Shown here in pieces: positions 17,129-26,401 of a stretch of DNA of 64,000 nt. Under the pieces are notes generated by a model. It searched no databases, was not told where the DNA came from, and saw only the letters and a list, made by a program, of their open reading frames with translations. The first letter of the stretch is position 1. Each line of letters begins with the position of its first letter. Made by a program: the position numbers and the translations under genes. Origin of the DNA: UBA4427 sp046351135 (GTDB taxonomy: Bacteria > Myxococcota_A > UBA9160 > UBA4427); assembly GCA_046351135.1 (NCBI GenBank), contig JAXLZA010000006.1, forward strand, positions 231,989 through 295,988. Reading direction: 5' to 3'.

Positions 17129-18676
17129 ATGGAGCCCGATGCCCGGATGCCGCGCCCCGTCCCCCGAGTCGCACGACGCTCCGATCGCGCTCCCCGGAGC
17201 GAGCCCGGCCGCTCCCGACGCCCCGGTCTGTTCGCGATCCTCGGACTGCTCGCGACGAGCGGAGCCGGCCTCCTCGCCGAGGCACCGCCGGCCCGCGCGG
17301 CCGAGGCGGACGCGGCGGCCACGCAGTCCCGAGCGAGCGAGCGCGAGGGCCGCGAGCACCTCGCCCGGGCGATCTACGAAGAGCTGATCGAAATCGACAC
17401 GACCCACGCCACGGGCTCGACGACCGTCGCCGCCGAGGCGATGGCGAAGCGCCTGCGCGAGGCGGGCTTCCGGAGCGAGGACGTGCAGGTTCTCGGCCCG
17501 CCGCGCAAGGGCAACCTCGTCGCGCGGCTGCGTGCCCGGGGCAAGCCGAAAGCGAAGCCGCTGCTCCTGCTGGCCCACCTCGACGTCGTCGCGGCGGCGC
17601 GGTCGGAGTGGAGCGTCGATCCCTTCGAGCTGACGGAGAAGGACGGCTACTTCTACGGCCGCGGGACGATCGACGACAAGGCGATGGCGGCGATCTACGT
17701 CACGCTGGCCTGCGAGCTGGCGCGCGAGAAGACGCGCCTCGATCGCGACCTGATCCTGGCGCTGACCGCGGGCGAGGAGGGCGGGGGCGACAACGGCGCG
17801 AAGTGGCTCGTCGCCGAGCGGCGCGAGCTCGTCGACGCGGGCCTCGTCGTCAACGAGGGCGGCCACGGCGCGATGCGGCGCGGCGAGCGGCTCTACCTCG
17901 CGGTCCAGTCCGAAGAGAAGACCGCGATGAACTTCGAGCTCCGTACGACCGACGTCGGCGGCCACAGCGCGCGCCCGACCGCGAACAACGCGATCTACCG
18001 CCTCGCGGCGGCGATCTCCCGCGTCGAGAACCTCGTCTTCCCCGTCCGGCTCGACCCGGTCACGCGGACCTACTTCGAGCGGATCGCGAAGATCGAGGAG
18101 GGCGAGATCGGCCAGGCCGCCGCCGCGATCGCCCGGAGCCCGGGCGATGAGGCCGCCGCCGCCATCCTCTCGCGACAGCCCGCCTACAACGCGACCCTGC
18201 GCTCGACTTGCGCCGTCACGATGATCCACGGCGGCCATGCCGCGAACGCGCTCCCCCAGGAGGCCCGCGCCCTGGTCAACTGCCGCGCGCTCCCGGGCCA
18301 TGCCCGCAGCGAGATCGAGGCGGCGCTGGTCGCCGCCGTCGCGGACGATCGGGTCGAGGTCGTCGCCACGAGCCGCCGCGAGAGCGCGCCGCCGGCGGAG
18401 ATGGACGCCGCGTTCCTCGCGACGGTGACCCGGATCTCCGAGTCGCACTGGCCCGGCGTGCCCGTCCTCCCGACGCTCGGCACCGGCGCCACCGACTCGA
18501 CCTACTTCCGCCTCGCCGGCATCCCCGCCTACGGGGTCTCCGGCCTCTTCGACGACATCGACGACTACCGCGCCCACGGCCGCGACGAGCGCCTCGGCGT
18601 CCGGTCGTTCTACGACGGACTCGCGTTCCTGCGATCCCTCGTCCGTGAGCTCGCGGTCTCCTCGAAGCGCCGCTGA
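17129..18676 (+). CDS. Secreted M20-family metallopeptidase (paralogue 2)
   Basis: A protein of 515 residues with an Arg-rich N-terminus and a hydrophobic signal segment 'FAILGLLATSGAGLLAEA'. Zinc ligands are in 'LLLLAHLDVVAAARSEW', 'GRGTIDDKAMAAIYV' and 'LTAGEEGGG', and the lid domain has 'DVGGHSARP'. It shares the whole layout with the peptidase at 12408-13895, including the stretch around 'KDGYFYGRG', so the two arose by duplication. A second ATG at 17147 is also possible as start. Probably periplasmic or secreted, acting on peptides or N-acyl amino acids. It follows the TIM-barrel gene by 36 bases. Confidence 0.92.
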   Translation: MEPDARMPRPVPRVARRSDRAPRSEPGRSRRPGLFAILGLLATSGAGLLAEAPPARAAEADAAATQSRASEREGREHLARAIYEELIEIDTTHATGSTTVAAEAMAKRLREAGFRSEDVQVLGPPRKGNLVARLRARGKPKAKPLLLLAHLDVVAAARSEWSVDPFELTEKDGYFYGRGTIDDKAMAAIYVTLACELAREKTRLDRDLILALTAGEEGGGDNGAKWLVAERRELVDAGLVVNEGGHGAMRRGERLYLAVQSEEKTAMNFELRTTDVGGHSARPTANNAIYRLAAAISRVENLVFPVRLDPVTRTYFERIAKIEEGEIGQAAAAIARSPGDEAAAAILSRQPAYNATLRSTCAVTMIHGGHAANALPQEARALVNCRALPGHARSEIEAALVAAVADDRVEVVATSRRESAPPAEMDAAFLATVTRISESHWPGVPVLPTLGTGATDSTYFRLAGIPAYGVSGLFDDIDDYRAHGRDERLGVRSFYDGLAFLRSLVRELAVSSKRR

Positions 18677-18837
18677 GCGGACCGGCGCGATCGCCGCGAT
18701 GCAGCCCGCTCGCACGCACACGTGAGGTGTCCACTCGTAAACCGCCGTCCTCGGGCCGCAGGAACGGGGCTTCACACGTGGCCTCGCCCGCTGCCGCACC
18801 GCATAACCCGTTCCCTCATCCCGGGGAACACGCCGCC

Positions 18838-21800
18838 ATGTCGCCTCATCGACCCCTGCTCCTCGCCGTCCTCGCCCTCGCGTCCGCCGCGGAAGCGCGG
18901 GCCCAGGTCGTGATCCGCCAGGTCTACGGCGGGGGCGGCAACGTCTACCGCCAGGACTACGTCGAGCTCTTCAACCGCGGCGGAGCCCCGGTCCCGCTCG
19001 CAGACTGGTCGATCCAGTACGCGAGCGCGACGGGAACGGGACTCTTCTCCGGCGGTGCGCCGAGCCTGCTCTCCGGCACGCTCGCGCCCGGCCAGTCCCT
19101 GCTCGTCGGCCTCGCGGCGAGCGCGACCGGGACCGCGCTGCCGACCCCCTTCCTCGCCGGCAATCCCGCGACGAACCTGTCGGCGACGAGCGGCAAGGTC
19201 GCCCTCGTTCGCTCGGTCGACGGCCTCGCCTGCAACGGCGGCTCGACGCCCTGTGGCCCGGCCCAGCTCGCACAGCTCGTCGACCTCGTCGGCTACGGCT
19301 CGGCCTCCTTCTTCGAGGGCGATGCGGCCGCGCCGGCGGCGTCCGCCGCGAGCGCGCTCTTCCGGGGCGGAGCCGGCGGCGGAGGAGGCTGCGTCGATCG
19401 CTTCTCGAACGACCTCGACTTCGCCTCCGGCCCCCCGTTGCCGCGGACCGCGGCCTCGCCCCTCGAGCCCTGCCCGACAGGACCCGCGGTGGAGCTCGCC
19501 GTCTCCACCGCCTTCGCCAGCGAGCTCGATCGCAGCGCGATCGTCGTGCGGGCGACGACCGATGCACCGGTCGTGGGCGGCCAGTCCGTCGCCCTGCGCG
19601 TCGGCGGAGCGGGCGTGTCCGCCGGCGACTACGGACTCGATCGCGCGCTGCTCGCGATCGCCGACGGGGCGACCGAGGCGAGCGCGACGCTGACCGTCGC
19701 GGACGACGTCCTCGCCGAGGGAACCGAGCATCTCTCGCTCACGCTCGCGAGCCCCTCGGCGGGCCTGCGCCTCGGCGGCTCGATCCACGCGAGCGTCGTC
19801 CTCGCCGACGACGACGGCTGCGGCGCGCCCGCGATCGCGATCCACACCGTGCAGGGCAGCGGCGCCGACTCGCCGCGCGTCGGGCTCGCGAGCGAGGTCG
19901 AAGCGATCGTGACGGGGCGCTTCCTCGGGACGGCCACCGCCTCGCTCCAGGGGTTCTTCGTCCAGGAAGAGGACGGCGACGTGGATGGCGATGCGGCGAC
20001 GTCGGAGGGGCTCTTCGTGTTCGAAGGGGAGAGCGGTCTCGCCGCGGGGATCGCCGTCGGGGATCGCGTGCGGGTCGCCGGGACGGTGCGCGAGCGCGCC
20101 GGCGCGACCGCCCTCGAGGCGCTCGCGGACGTCGGGCTCTGCAGCCACGGCGCGGCGCTGCCGACGGCGGTGCGCCCGATGCTGCCGATCCCCGGCGTGC
20201 CGACGGACGATCTCCCGGCGGCGCGGGCGGCGATGGATGCCTGGGCCGAGGGCTTCGAGAGCATGCGCGTCGCATTCGACCAGCCCCTCACCGTCGGCGA
20301 GTCCTTCGATCTCGCGCGTCTGGGCCAGCTCTCCCTGCACGAGGGCGAGCGCATCCGGACCTTCACCGACGCGAGCCTGCCGAGCATCCCGGGTGAGCTC
20401 GCCCACCGGATCGACGTCGCGCGCCGCCGCGTCCTCCTCGACGACGGCGACGCGAGCCTCGACGGTGCGCTCGTGAACGGCCGTCCGCTGCCCCATCCCT
20501 GGCCGGGCCTGAGCCTCTCGAATCGGTTTCGGGCGGGCGACGTGGTGCTCGGTCTGACCGGCATCCTCGACCGCTCGACGAGCGATCGGGGAAGCGACGA
20601 GCCTCTGCGCGTGCGGCCCGTCGCGGAGCTGCCTGCGCCGATCTTCGTCGCGGCCAACCCGTCGCCGACTGCGCCGCCCGACGTCGGCGGAAGGCTCGTG
20701 ATCGCGAGCTTCAACGTCTCGAACTACTTCGCGACGATCGACACGACGGCCTCGAACTCGTCGGGCGTCTGCGGGCCCGCCGGCGACCTCGACTGCCGGG
20801 GCGCGGACTCGGCCCTCGAATTCGCACGCCAGACCGCGAAGCTCACGGCGGCGATCTGCGGCCTCGCACCCGACGTCCTCGCCCTGATGGAGGTCGAGAA
20901 CGACGACGGTGCGACGGCCGACGGTCTCGCCGAGGCGCTCGCTTCCGTGGCGGGCTGCGGCCTCTGGCGCGCCGTCGCGACGGGACCGATCGGGAGCGAC
21001 GCGATCCGGGTCGCGCTGCTATATCGACCGGCCCGCGTCGAGGCGATCGGTGCGCCGCGGATCCTCGACGGCCGCGTCGACCCCCGCTTTCTCGACGCGC
21101 GCAATCGGCCCGTCCTCGCCCAGTCGCTGCGCGAGGTCGCGACCGGCGAGACCTTCACCCTCGCCGCCGTCCATCTGAAGTCGAAGGGCTCGGCCTGCAG
21201 CGGGCCCGGGGACGCCGACGTCGGTGACGGCCAGGGACACTGCAACGCGACGCGCACCGCAGGCGCCCGGGCCCTCGTCGACTGGCTCGCGAGCGATCCC
21301 ACGGCGAGCGGGGATCCCGACTTCCTGATCGTCGGAGACCTCAACAGCTACGCCCGCGAAGATCCGGTTCGCGCGATCGAGGACGGTCCCGACGACGTCG
21401 CGGGCTCCCCCGACGACTGCGTCGATCTCGTCCGCCGGTTCGCCGGCGCCGCGGCCTACAGCTACGTCTTCGACGGGCAGATCGGACGCCTCGACCATGC
21501 CTTCGCGAGCCCCTCGCTCGCGCCCCGGATCACGGGAGCGGCGGAGTGGCACGTCAACGCCGACGAGCCTCCCGCCTTCGACTACGACGACACCGTCGCG
21601 GATCCCGGCGAGGCGGGCTTCGAGGCGAAGCCCGCCGCCCTTCCGCTCTTCGCCCCCGATGCTCGTCGGACGTCGGACCACGATCCGCTGCGGATCGGGC
21701 TGCCCGAGCCGGGTGGCCGCGCGATGCCGGCCCTCGGCGCACTCGCTGCGCTCGGACTGGCGCGACGGCGTGCGGTGCAGGACTGGACGCGCCTCACGCG

Positions 21801-23208
21801 TGCGCGGCGCCGCGCGCGGGGACTCTGGCACGCCCGCCCCCCGGTCTATATTCCGGGCGTTCCACATCTCGAGCAGGGGGATTCCGATGCGTGCGATCGC
21901 GGTGGTGCTGGTTCTGTGGGGGGCGTCGGCGGCTTCCGCGGCCGAGCCGGGGAACCTCTGGCAGGTCGAGTCGAGCATGGAGATGCCGGGCATGAAGATG
22001 CCCCCGCGCAGCCAGCAGGTTTGTACCCCCGTCCGGGCGGAGGGCCCGGAGGCCCTCTCTGGCGGCGACGACCGGTGCCAGATGACGAACGTGAAGCGAT
22101 CCGCGAGCCGGTTCAGCTGGGACGTGACCTGCCCCGACGGCAGCGGGACCGGCGAGATGGTCTACGAGGGCCGCGACGCCTACACGTCGACGATGACCAT
22201 GACGGCCGAGGGCCGGACCATGAAGATGGTGACCCGGGGCAAGCGCATCGGGGATTGCGATGCGAGCCAGATGAAGAAGCAGGTCGCGGCGGTCCAGGCG
22301 CAGGCGAATCAGGGCATGGAGCAGATGTGCGCGGGCATGGTCGATGCCCTGCTGCCGGGGAATCTGCAGACCTATCAGTGCGCCCCGAAGTACAAGAGCC
22401 AGCTCTGCGGGAAGTTCCAGACGAAGGCGGGCTTCGCCGAGGTCGCCTCGCGCCAGGTGACGGGACAGGCCGTGCTCGACTCCGGCACGCTGCCCGAGGT
22501 CTCGCGCTTCTGCGGCGTCGATGGCGAGGCGATGCGATCGAAGCTCTGTGGCGAGGCGAGCCGGAGCGAAGACCTCGCCTTCCTGGGCAAGACCTGCCCG
22601 GATCAGGGGAGGGTGATCGCCCAGCGGGAGTGTGCCGGCCGCAGCTTCTCGTCGCCGCCCGCCGAGCGCTACCGCGAGTTCTGCAACGACTACGCGCGAG
22701 CGCAGATGCAGGGCGACTCGGCCGGCGATTCGGCGCCGCCGTCCGCAGGGGCGACGCCGGCCGAGGCCGGTGCGCCGAGCTCGGGCTCGCCGGGATCGGG
22801 CGTGCCGGGGCAGGCCGTGCAGGAGGGGGCGAAGAAGCTGAAGGGGCTGCTCGGCTTCTAGGACTCGTCGGATGGACGGGCTCCGGGCGCCCGCCCGGAC
22901 AGAGGCGAGCCACCGAGGGGATCGGAGAGGAGGAAGCGTGCTGCCCGCTCGCGTCGCCTCCCGGAGCCCCGGCCTCGGGGCACCGCTCCGCGAGGCGCCC
23001 GTCGCTCGGCCCTGGGCCGTCGTGCGCCGCGCGGTGGGCGCGGTCCTCCTGCTCGCCTGCGGTCTGCTGGCGAGCGGGGCCCGGGCCGGGTCCGACCTCG
23101 ACCCCTACCCGAAGGCCGCGGCAGCCTATCTGGTGGTCGTCAACGGAGCCGAGCTCTGGACCCACGCGCCGGATCGCGCGCTGCCGCCGGCTTCGCTCAC
23201 GAAGATGA
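18838..23208 (+). CDS. Secreted ExeM/NucH-like nuclease; frame lacks its expected stop and runs through the next genes
   Basis: The recognisable protein spans about 18838-21780. It has a signal peptide ending at 'AEARAQ', a lamin-tail domain (about 21-205; 'QDYVELFNRGG'), a Calx-beta-like domain (about 215-325), an ExeM-type middle region, and an endonuclease/exonuclease/phosphatase domain (about 620-955). The last holds 'VIASFNVSNYF', 'HLKSKGSACSG', 'LIVGDLNSY', 'GRLDHAFAS' and 'TSDHDPLR'. It ends with 'PEPGG', a hydrophobic stretch and RRR, a PEP-CTERM-like tail, so a stop is expected near 21780. None occurs in frame until 23206-23208. The extra 475 codons overlap the DUF3617 gene entirely and the start of the carboxypeptidase gene. 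That extension is probably not a real domain. Role: degradation of extracellular DNA. Confidence 0.75.
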   Translation: MSPHRPLLLAVLALASAAEARAQVVIRQVYGGGGNVYRQDYVELFNRGGAPVPLADWSIQYASATGTGLFSGGAPSLLSGTLAPGQSLLVGLAASATGTALPTPFLAGNPATNLSATSGKVALVRSVDGLACNGGSTPCGPAQLAQLVDLVGYGSASFFEGDAAAPAASAASALFRGGAGGGGGCVDRFSNDLDFASGPPLPRTAASPLEPCPTGPAVELAVSTAFASELDRSAIVVRATTDAPVVGGQSVALRVGGAGVSAGDYGLDRALLAIADGATEASATLTVADDVLAEGTEHLSLTLASPSAGLRLGGSIHASVVLADDDGCGAPAIAIHTVQGSGADSPRVGLASEVEAIVTGRFLGTATASLQGFFVQEEDGDVDGDAATSEGLFVFEGESGLAAGIAVGDRVRVAGTVRERAGATALEALADVGLCSHGAALPTAVRPMLPIPGVPTDDLPAARAAMDAWAEGFESMRVAFDQPLTVGESFDLARLGQLSLHEGERIRTFTDASLPSIPGELAHRIDVARRRVLLDDGDASLDGALVNGRPLPHPWPGLSLSNRFRAGDVVLGLTGILDRSTSDRGSDEPLRVRPVAELPAPIFVAANPSPTAPPDVGGRLVIASFNVSNYFATIDTTASNSSGVCGPAGDLDCRGADSALEFARQTAKLTAAICGLAPDVLALMEVENDDGATADGLAEALASVAGCGLWRAVATGPIGSDAIRVALLYRPARVEAIGAPRILDGRVDPRFLDARNRPVLAQSLREVATGETFTLAAVHLKSKGSACSGPGDADVGDGQGHCNATRTAGARALVDWLASDPTASGDPDFLIVGDLNSYAREDPVRAIEDGPDDVAGSPDDCVDLVRRFAGAAAYSYVFDGQIGRLDHAFASPSLAPRITGAAEWHVNADEPPAFDYDDTVADPGEAGFEAKPAALPLFAPDARRTSDHDPLRIGLPEPGGRAMPALGALAALGLARRRAVQDWTRLTRARRRARGLWHARPPVYIPGVPHLEQGDSDACDRGGAGSVGGVGGFRGRAGEPLAGRVEHGDAGHEDAPAQPAGLYPRPGGGPGGPLWRRRPVPDDEREAIREPVQLGRDLPRRQRDRRDGLRGPRRLHVDDDHDGRGPDHEDGDPGQAHRGLRCEPDEEAGRGGPGAGESGHGADVRGHGRCPAAGESADLSVRPEVQEPALREVPDEGGLRRGRLAPGDGTGRARLRHAARGLALLRRRWRGDAIEALWRGEPERRPRLPGQDLPGSGEGDRPAGVCRPQLLVAARRALPRVLQRLRASADAGRLGRRFGAAVRRGDAGRGRCAELGLAGIGRAGAGRAGGGEEAEGAARLLGLVGWTGSGRPPGQRRATEGIGEEEACCPLASPPGAPASGHRSARRPSLGPGPSCAARWARSSCSPAVCWRAGPGPGPTSTPTRRPRQPIWWSSTEPSSGPTRRIARCRRLRSRR
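21887..22861 (+). CDS. DUF3617-type secreted protein
   Basis: A protein of 324 residues with a signal peptide (MRAIAVVLVLWGASAASAAE). The opening is characteristic of the family: 'GNLWQVESSMEMPGMKMPPR' followed by a Cys in 'QVCTP'. Cys pairs such as 'DRCQMTN', 'VTCPDGSG' and 'GDCDASQ' recur and may form disulfides. The C-terminus is a low-complexity Gly/Ala/Pro/Ser stretch ending in 'KKLKGLLGF'. Function of the family is unknown. The gene is in a different frame from the nuclease run-on frame that overlaps it. Its own start has GCAGGGGG upstream. Confidence 0.85.
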   Translation: MRAIAVVLVLWGASAASAAEPGNLWQVESSMEMPGMKMPPRSQQVCTPVRAEGPEALSGGDDRCQMTNVKRSASRFSWDVTCPDGSGTGEMVYEGRDAYTSTMTMTAEGRTMKMVTRGKRIGDCDASQMKKQVAAVQAQANQGMEQMCAGMVDALLPGNLQTYQCAPKYKSQLCGKFQTKAGFAEVASRQVTGQAVLDSGTLPEVSRFCGVDGEAMRSKLCGEASRSEDLAFLGKTCPDQGRVIAQRECAGRSFSSPPAERYREFCNDYARAQMQGDSAGDSAPPSAGATPAEAGAPSSGSPGSGVPGQAVQEGAKKLKGLLGF

Positions 23209-23837
23209 TGACGGCGCTCGTCCTGGTCGAGGACTGGAAGCCGGACGCGATCGTCCACGTCGGCGCCGAAGCCGCAGGGGCGACGGGCTCGCGGGTCGGC
23301 CTGCGCAAGGGAGATCGGATCCGCTTCGCCGACGCCTTCGACGCGCTGCTCGTCGGCTCGGCGAACGACGCCTGTCTCGCCCTCGCCGAGCACGCCGCGG
23401 GCAGCATCGAGCGCTTCGTCGACCGCATGAACGAGCGCGCGAAGAGCCTGGGCCTGCGCGCGACGCGCTTCCGCAATCCCTGCGGCCTGGACGCGCCGGA
23501 TCATCTCGCCTCCGCGCGTGATCTCCTGCGTCTCGCGATGGAGGCGATGCGATCACCGGAGATCGCACGGGCCGTCGCGCTGCGGGTGGTGGACGTGCAG
23601 ACGCTCGAGGGTCGGCGGCTGCAGAAGGCGAGCGGGAATCTGCTCCTCGGCCGGGTCGAGGGCGCGATCGGGGTGAAGAGCGGCTTCACGAGCCGGGCCG
23701 GGAAATGTCTCGCCGCCCTCGTCCGCCGCGGCCGCGACGAGGTCGCCGTCGTCCTGTTGAACGCCCCCGATCGCTGGTGGACGGCGTCGATCCTGATCGA
23801 CGACGCCTTCGCGGCCCTCGATGCGGCTCGCCGCTGA
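22938..23837 (+). CDS. D-alanyl-D-alanine carboxypeptidase (peptidase S11)
   Basis: A protein of 299 residues. A signal segment ('AVGAVLLLACGLLASGARAG') is followed by the three penicillin-binding motifs: SxxK in 'PPASLTKMMTALVL', SxN in 'VGSANDACLALAE', and 'KSGFT' in place of KTG. It lacks the C-terminal membrane-anchor domain of PBP5, so it is a compact periplasmic enzyme trimming the fifth D-alanine of peptidoglycan. I chose the GTG at 22938, which has GGAGGAAGC directly upstream, over an ATG at 22872. The downstream membrane protein gene overlaps its 3' end. Confidence 0.9.
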   Translation: MLPARVASRSPGLGAPLREAPVARPWAVVRRAVGAVLLLACGLLASGARAGSDLDPYPKAAAAYLVVVNGAELWTHAPDRALPPASLTKMMTALVLVEDWKPDAIVHVGAEAAGATGSRVGLRKGDRIRFADAFDALLVGSANDACLALAEHAAGSIERFVDRMNERAKSLGLRATRFRNPCGLDAPDHLASARDLLRLAMEAMRSPEIARAVALRVVDVQTLEGRRLQKASGNLLLGRVEGAIGVKSGFTSRAGKCLAALVRRGRDEVAVVLLNAPDRWWTASILIDDAFAALDAARR

Positions 23838-25395
23838 GCCGCGCGAGGGCGTCGCGGCGGGCGCGATGAGCGCGTCGATGGCCGATTCCGCGGCGGGCGC
23901 GGCGACGGCGCGCGGGCCGGATGACGGTGCAACGCGCGTCCCGCGGAGCGCCTCCCTCGGGCCCGCGCTGATCGTGTTGACCGCGGTCGGGATCGCGTAT
24001 GCGAATGCGTTCGCGGCGAGCTTCCAGTTCGACGACTGGGACGTGATCGTCCGGGACCCGAGAGTCCAGAGCCTCTCGGCCTGGTGGCAATCGATGCCGG
24101 GAATCCGGCCGCTGCTCAAGCTGAGCTATGCGCTCCATCATGCGAGCGGACTCGGCGTCGTCGGCTTCCACGCGGTCAACGTCGCGATCCACGCGACCAA
24201 CGCGCTGCTCGTCCTGACGCTCGTCCGCGCGCTCGCGGCGCGCGGGACGGCCGAGCCGGGATCCGGTGCCCGGGCGGACGGGATCGCCCTCGCGACCGCG
24301 CTCGTCTTCGCGCTCCATCCCGTCCAGACCGAGGCGGTCACCTACGCCTCGGGCCGCTCGACCTCCCTCAGCACGGGGCTCGCGCTGGCGAGCCTCTGGC
24401 TCTGGGTGCGGGCCCGGGATCGAGGTGGGTCGCAGCTCGGCTCGATCGCCCTCATGCTCCTCGCCCTCGGCGTCAAGGAGAGCGCGCTCGGGGTCCCGGC
24501 GGCGATCGCGCTCTGGGTGGCGAGCGAGCCCGGACGGCGCGAGCGCGTTCGGGCGGCCTGGCGGGCGGCGCGGGCACATGCCCTCGTGCTCCTCGTCGCC
24601 GTCGGTGCGTCGCTCGCGCTGCCCGCCTACCGGGCGCTCGCGGCGACGAGCTTCGCGACCCGGTCTCCGCTCGAGAACCTCGTCGCCCAGGTCGACGCGA
24701 TCGTCTACCTCGCGGGCCAGCTCGTTCGCTTCGATCGGCTGAACGCCGATCCGGCGCTCGAGGCGGTGACCCGGCTCGATCCGATGCGGGCGATCGCGGC
24801 GGGGACGATCGCGGCGATCGGGCTCGCGGCGCTGGCGGGGCTTGCACGGCGCCCGCTCGCGGCCTTCGCCGTCGCATGGACCTTCGTCTGGCTCGCACCG
24901 ACGAACTCGCTGGTCGCGCGCCTCGATCTCGTGAACGACCGCCAGCTCTACGCCGCGCTGGTCGGGCCGGCGCTGCTGCTCGCCCTGGCGATCGACGCCC
25001 TGGCTCGGCGTGTGCGCCGGCCGCGGTGGCGCGCGGCCGTCCGTCTGCTCCTGGTCGCCGCGATCGCCCTCGGTCTCGGCCTCGCGACCCATCGGCGCAA
25101 CGAGGTCTACCGCGACGAGCTCGTCTTCTGGCAGGACGTGACGCGCAAGTCGCCCCGGAACGCCCGGGCCTTCAACAACCTGGGCTTCGCCCGCGCCGAG
25201 CGCTGCGAGCTCGACGCGGCGGCCACCGCCTGGCGTCGGGCCCTCGCCCTCGATCCCACGCTCGTGCGGGCGGCGGTGAACCTGCGGCTGCTCGAGGAGG
25301 GGGCGGGGCAGGCGGAGCGCTGTCGCGGCACGACGGGGAATCCGACGCGCCCGGCGCCGCCGGTCAGCCTCGGGCCACGAAGCCCGCGGCCGTGA
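23821..25395 (+). CDS. TMTC-like multispanning membrane protein with C-terminal TPR
   Basis: A protein of up to 524 residues. About 10 membrane helices follow 'YANAFAASFQFDDWDVIVRD', the Asp-containing first loop typical of GT-C glycosyltransferases. Also present are 'FHAVNVAIHATNALLV' and 'FALHPVQTEAVTYASGR', both hallmarks of the TMTC/DUF1736 group. A short TPR-like unit follows ('ARAFNNLGFARAERCELDAA'). Such proteins are predicted lipid-linked-sugar-dependent glycosyltransferases. Starts at 23821, 23866 and 23878 are all possible, and I took the first because it overlaps the preceding gene and allows coupling. The 3' end overlaps the convergent gene by about 30 bases. Confidence 0.8.
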   Translation: MRLAAEPREGVAAGAMSASMADSAAGAATARGPDDGATRVPRSASLGPALIVLTAVGIAYANAFAASFQFDDWDVIVRDPRVQSLSAWWQSMPGIRPLLKLSYALHHASGLGVVGFHAVNVAIHATNALLVLTLVRALAARGTAEPGSGARADGIALATALVFALHPVQTEAVTYASGRSTSLSTGLALASLWLWVRARDRGGSQLGSIALMLLALGVKESALGVPAAIALWVASEPGRRERVRAAWRAARAHALVLLVAVGASLALPAYRALAATSFATRSPLENLVAQVDAIVYLAGQLVRFDRLNADPALEAVTRLDPMRAIAAGTIAAIGLAALAGLARRPLAAFAVAWTFVWLAPTNSLVARLDLVNDRQLYAALVGPALLLALAIDALARRVRRPRWRAAVRLLLVAAIALGLGLATHRRNEVYRDELVFWQDVTRKSPRNARAFNNLGFARAERCELDAAATAWRRALALDPTLVRAAVNLRLLEEGAGQAERCRGTTGNPTRPAPPVSLGPRSPRP

Positions 25396-26401
25396 CGAGC
25401 GGGAGGCGATCCGCCGTGACGAGGCCCGGCGGCGCAGCGACGACGGCGCGAATCGCGTTGACCGCGGGGTTCGCGGTCGCGACCCCGAAGTCGGTCAGGT
25501 TCGCGGGATACTGGATCGCATAACGCGCCCGGACGCTCGGGACGCCGTCGACCTCGATGACGTAGCCCTCCTCCGTCGGCCAGTCCGGCTCCATCGCGTC
25601 CCCGAGCCGCCACAGCAGCCCGAGCTCGATCACCGCCTTGCCCCCGACGATCCCGGACCAGACGCTCTTCAAGCCGCAGATCGTGCCCTTCGCGATCTTC
25701 ATGTAGCCGAGGTCGAGATCCTTCTTCGCGACGCCGAAGTCGACGTCGAAGCGGACCTCGTCGAGGTCGATCTCGAGCGCCGCCGCCATCATCTCGACCG
25801 CGTCGAGGAAGACGAGCATGCGCGTCTTCGCCCGCTCGTAGAGACCCGGCGTATCCGGCGGCGAGGCGAAGCCGATGTCGAGCCAGGTCTGGGCCGAGGC
25901 GTAGGCCGTGGCGTCGACGGACTCGAGGACCGAGACGCGATCGACCCGCCGACACACCGCCGTCGCGACGAGCCCGAGCACGTTCGCGAGCCCTGGATTG
26001 ATGCCCGAGCCGTAGAGCGAGACGCCGCCGCGCCGAGCCGCTTCGTCGAGTCGGCGCATGTCGCGCTCGCCGTACGATCTGCCCGTGATGAAGTTCGCCG
26101 TCGAGACGACGTTGATCCCGGACTCGAGCAGCCGGACCATGTCGTCGACGACCCATTGCAACGGCATGTAGAGGACGCAGTCCGGCCGCAACGCGAGGAT
26201 CGCCTCGAGGTCGTTCGTCGCCGCGATGCCGACCTTCTCGTCGAAGCCGCACAGCTCGCCGACGTCGCGGCCGACCTTGTCGGCGCTCCAGGCGTAGCAG
26301 CCGACGAGCTCGAGCTCGGGATGATCGAGGACGGCGCGCACGGCGCTGCGGCCGACGAGGCCCGTGGTCCACTGGACGACGCGGAGAGGCTTTCGGGACA
26401 T
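25364..26401 (-). CDS. Dihydrodipicolinate reductase-like NAD(P)-binding protein
   Basis: A protein of 345 residues. It opens with a Rossmann motif 'RVVQWTTGLVGRSAVRAVLD', then 'LELVGCYAWSADKVGRDVGE', 'GINVVSTANFITG' and 'SLYGSGINPGLANVLGLVAT'. This family resembles DapB and 2,4-diaminopentanoate dehydrogenases and is common in actinobacterial and deltaproteobacterial catabolic gene sets. It is not the housekeeping DapB, since the DapB substrate motif is missing. The ATG at 26401 (MSRKPLR) precedes the Rossmann strand. Longer in-frame starts add only Arg-rich sequence. Substrate unknown. Confidence 0.85.
   Translation of the reverse strand: MSRKPLRVVQWTTGLVGRSAVRAVLDHPELELVGCYAWSADKVGRDVGELCGFDEKVGIAATNDLEAILALRPDCVLYMPLQWVVDDMVRLLESGINVVSTANFITGRSYGERDMRRLDEAARRGGVSLYGSGINPGLANVLGLVATAVCRRVDRVSVLESVDATAYASAQTWLDIGFASPPDTPGLYERAKTRMLVFLDAVEMMAAALEIDLDEVRFDVDFGVAKKDLDLGYMKIAKGTICGLKSVWSGIVGGKAVIELGLLWRLGDAMEPDWPTEEGYVIEVDGVPSVRARYAIQYPANLTDFGVATANPAVNAIRAVVAAPPGLVTADRLPLVTAAGFVARG

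Noticed and set aside
15557..18799. A minus-strand open frame of more than 1000 codons opposite the NTF2-fold, TIM-barrel and M20 genes
   Set aside because: High GC content removes stop codons in the antisense frames. The translation is Arg/Ala/Gly/Val-rich without any fold, and the plus strand holds clear protein families.
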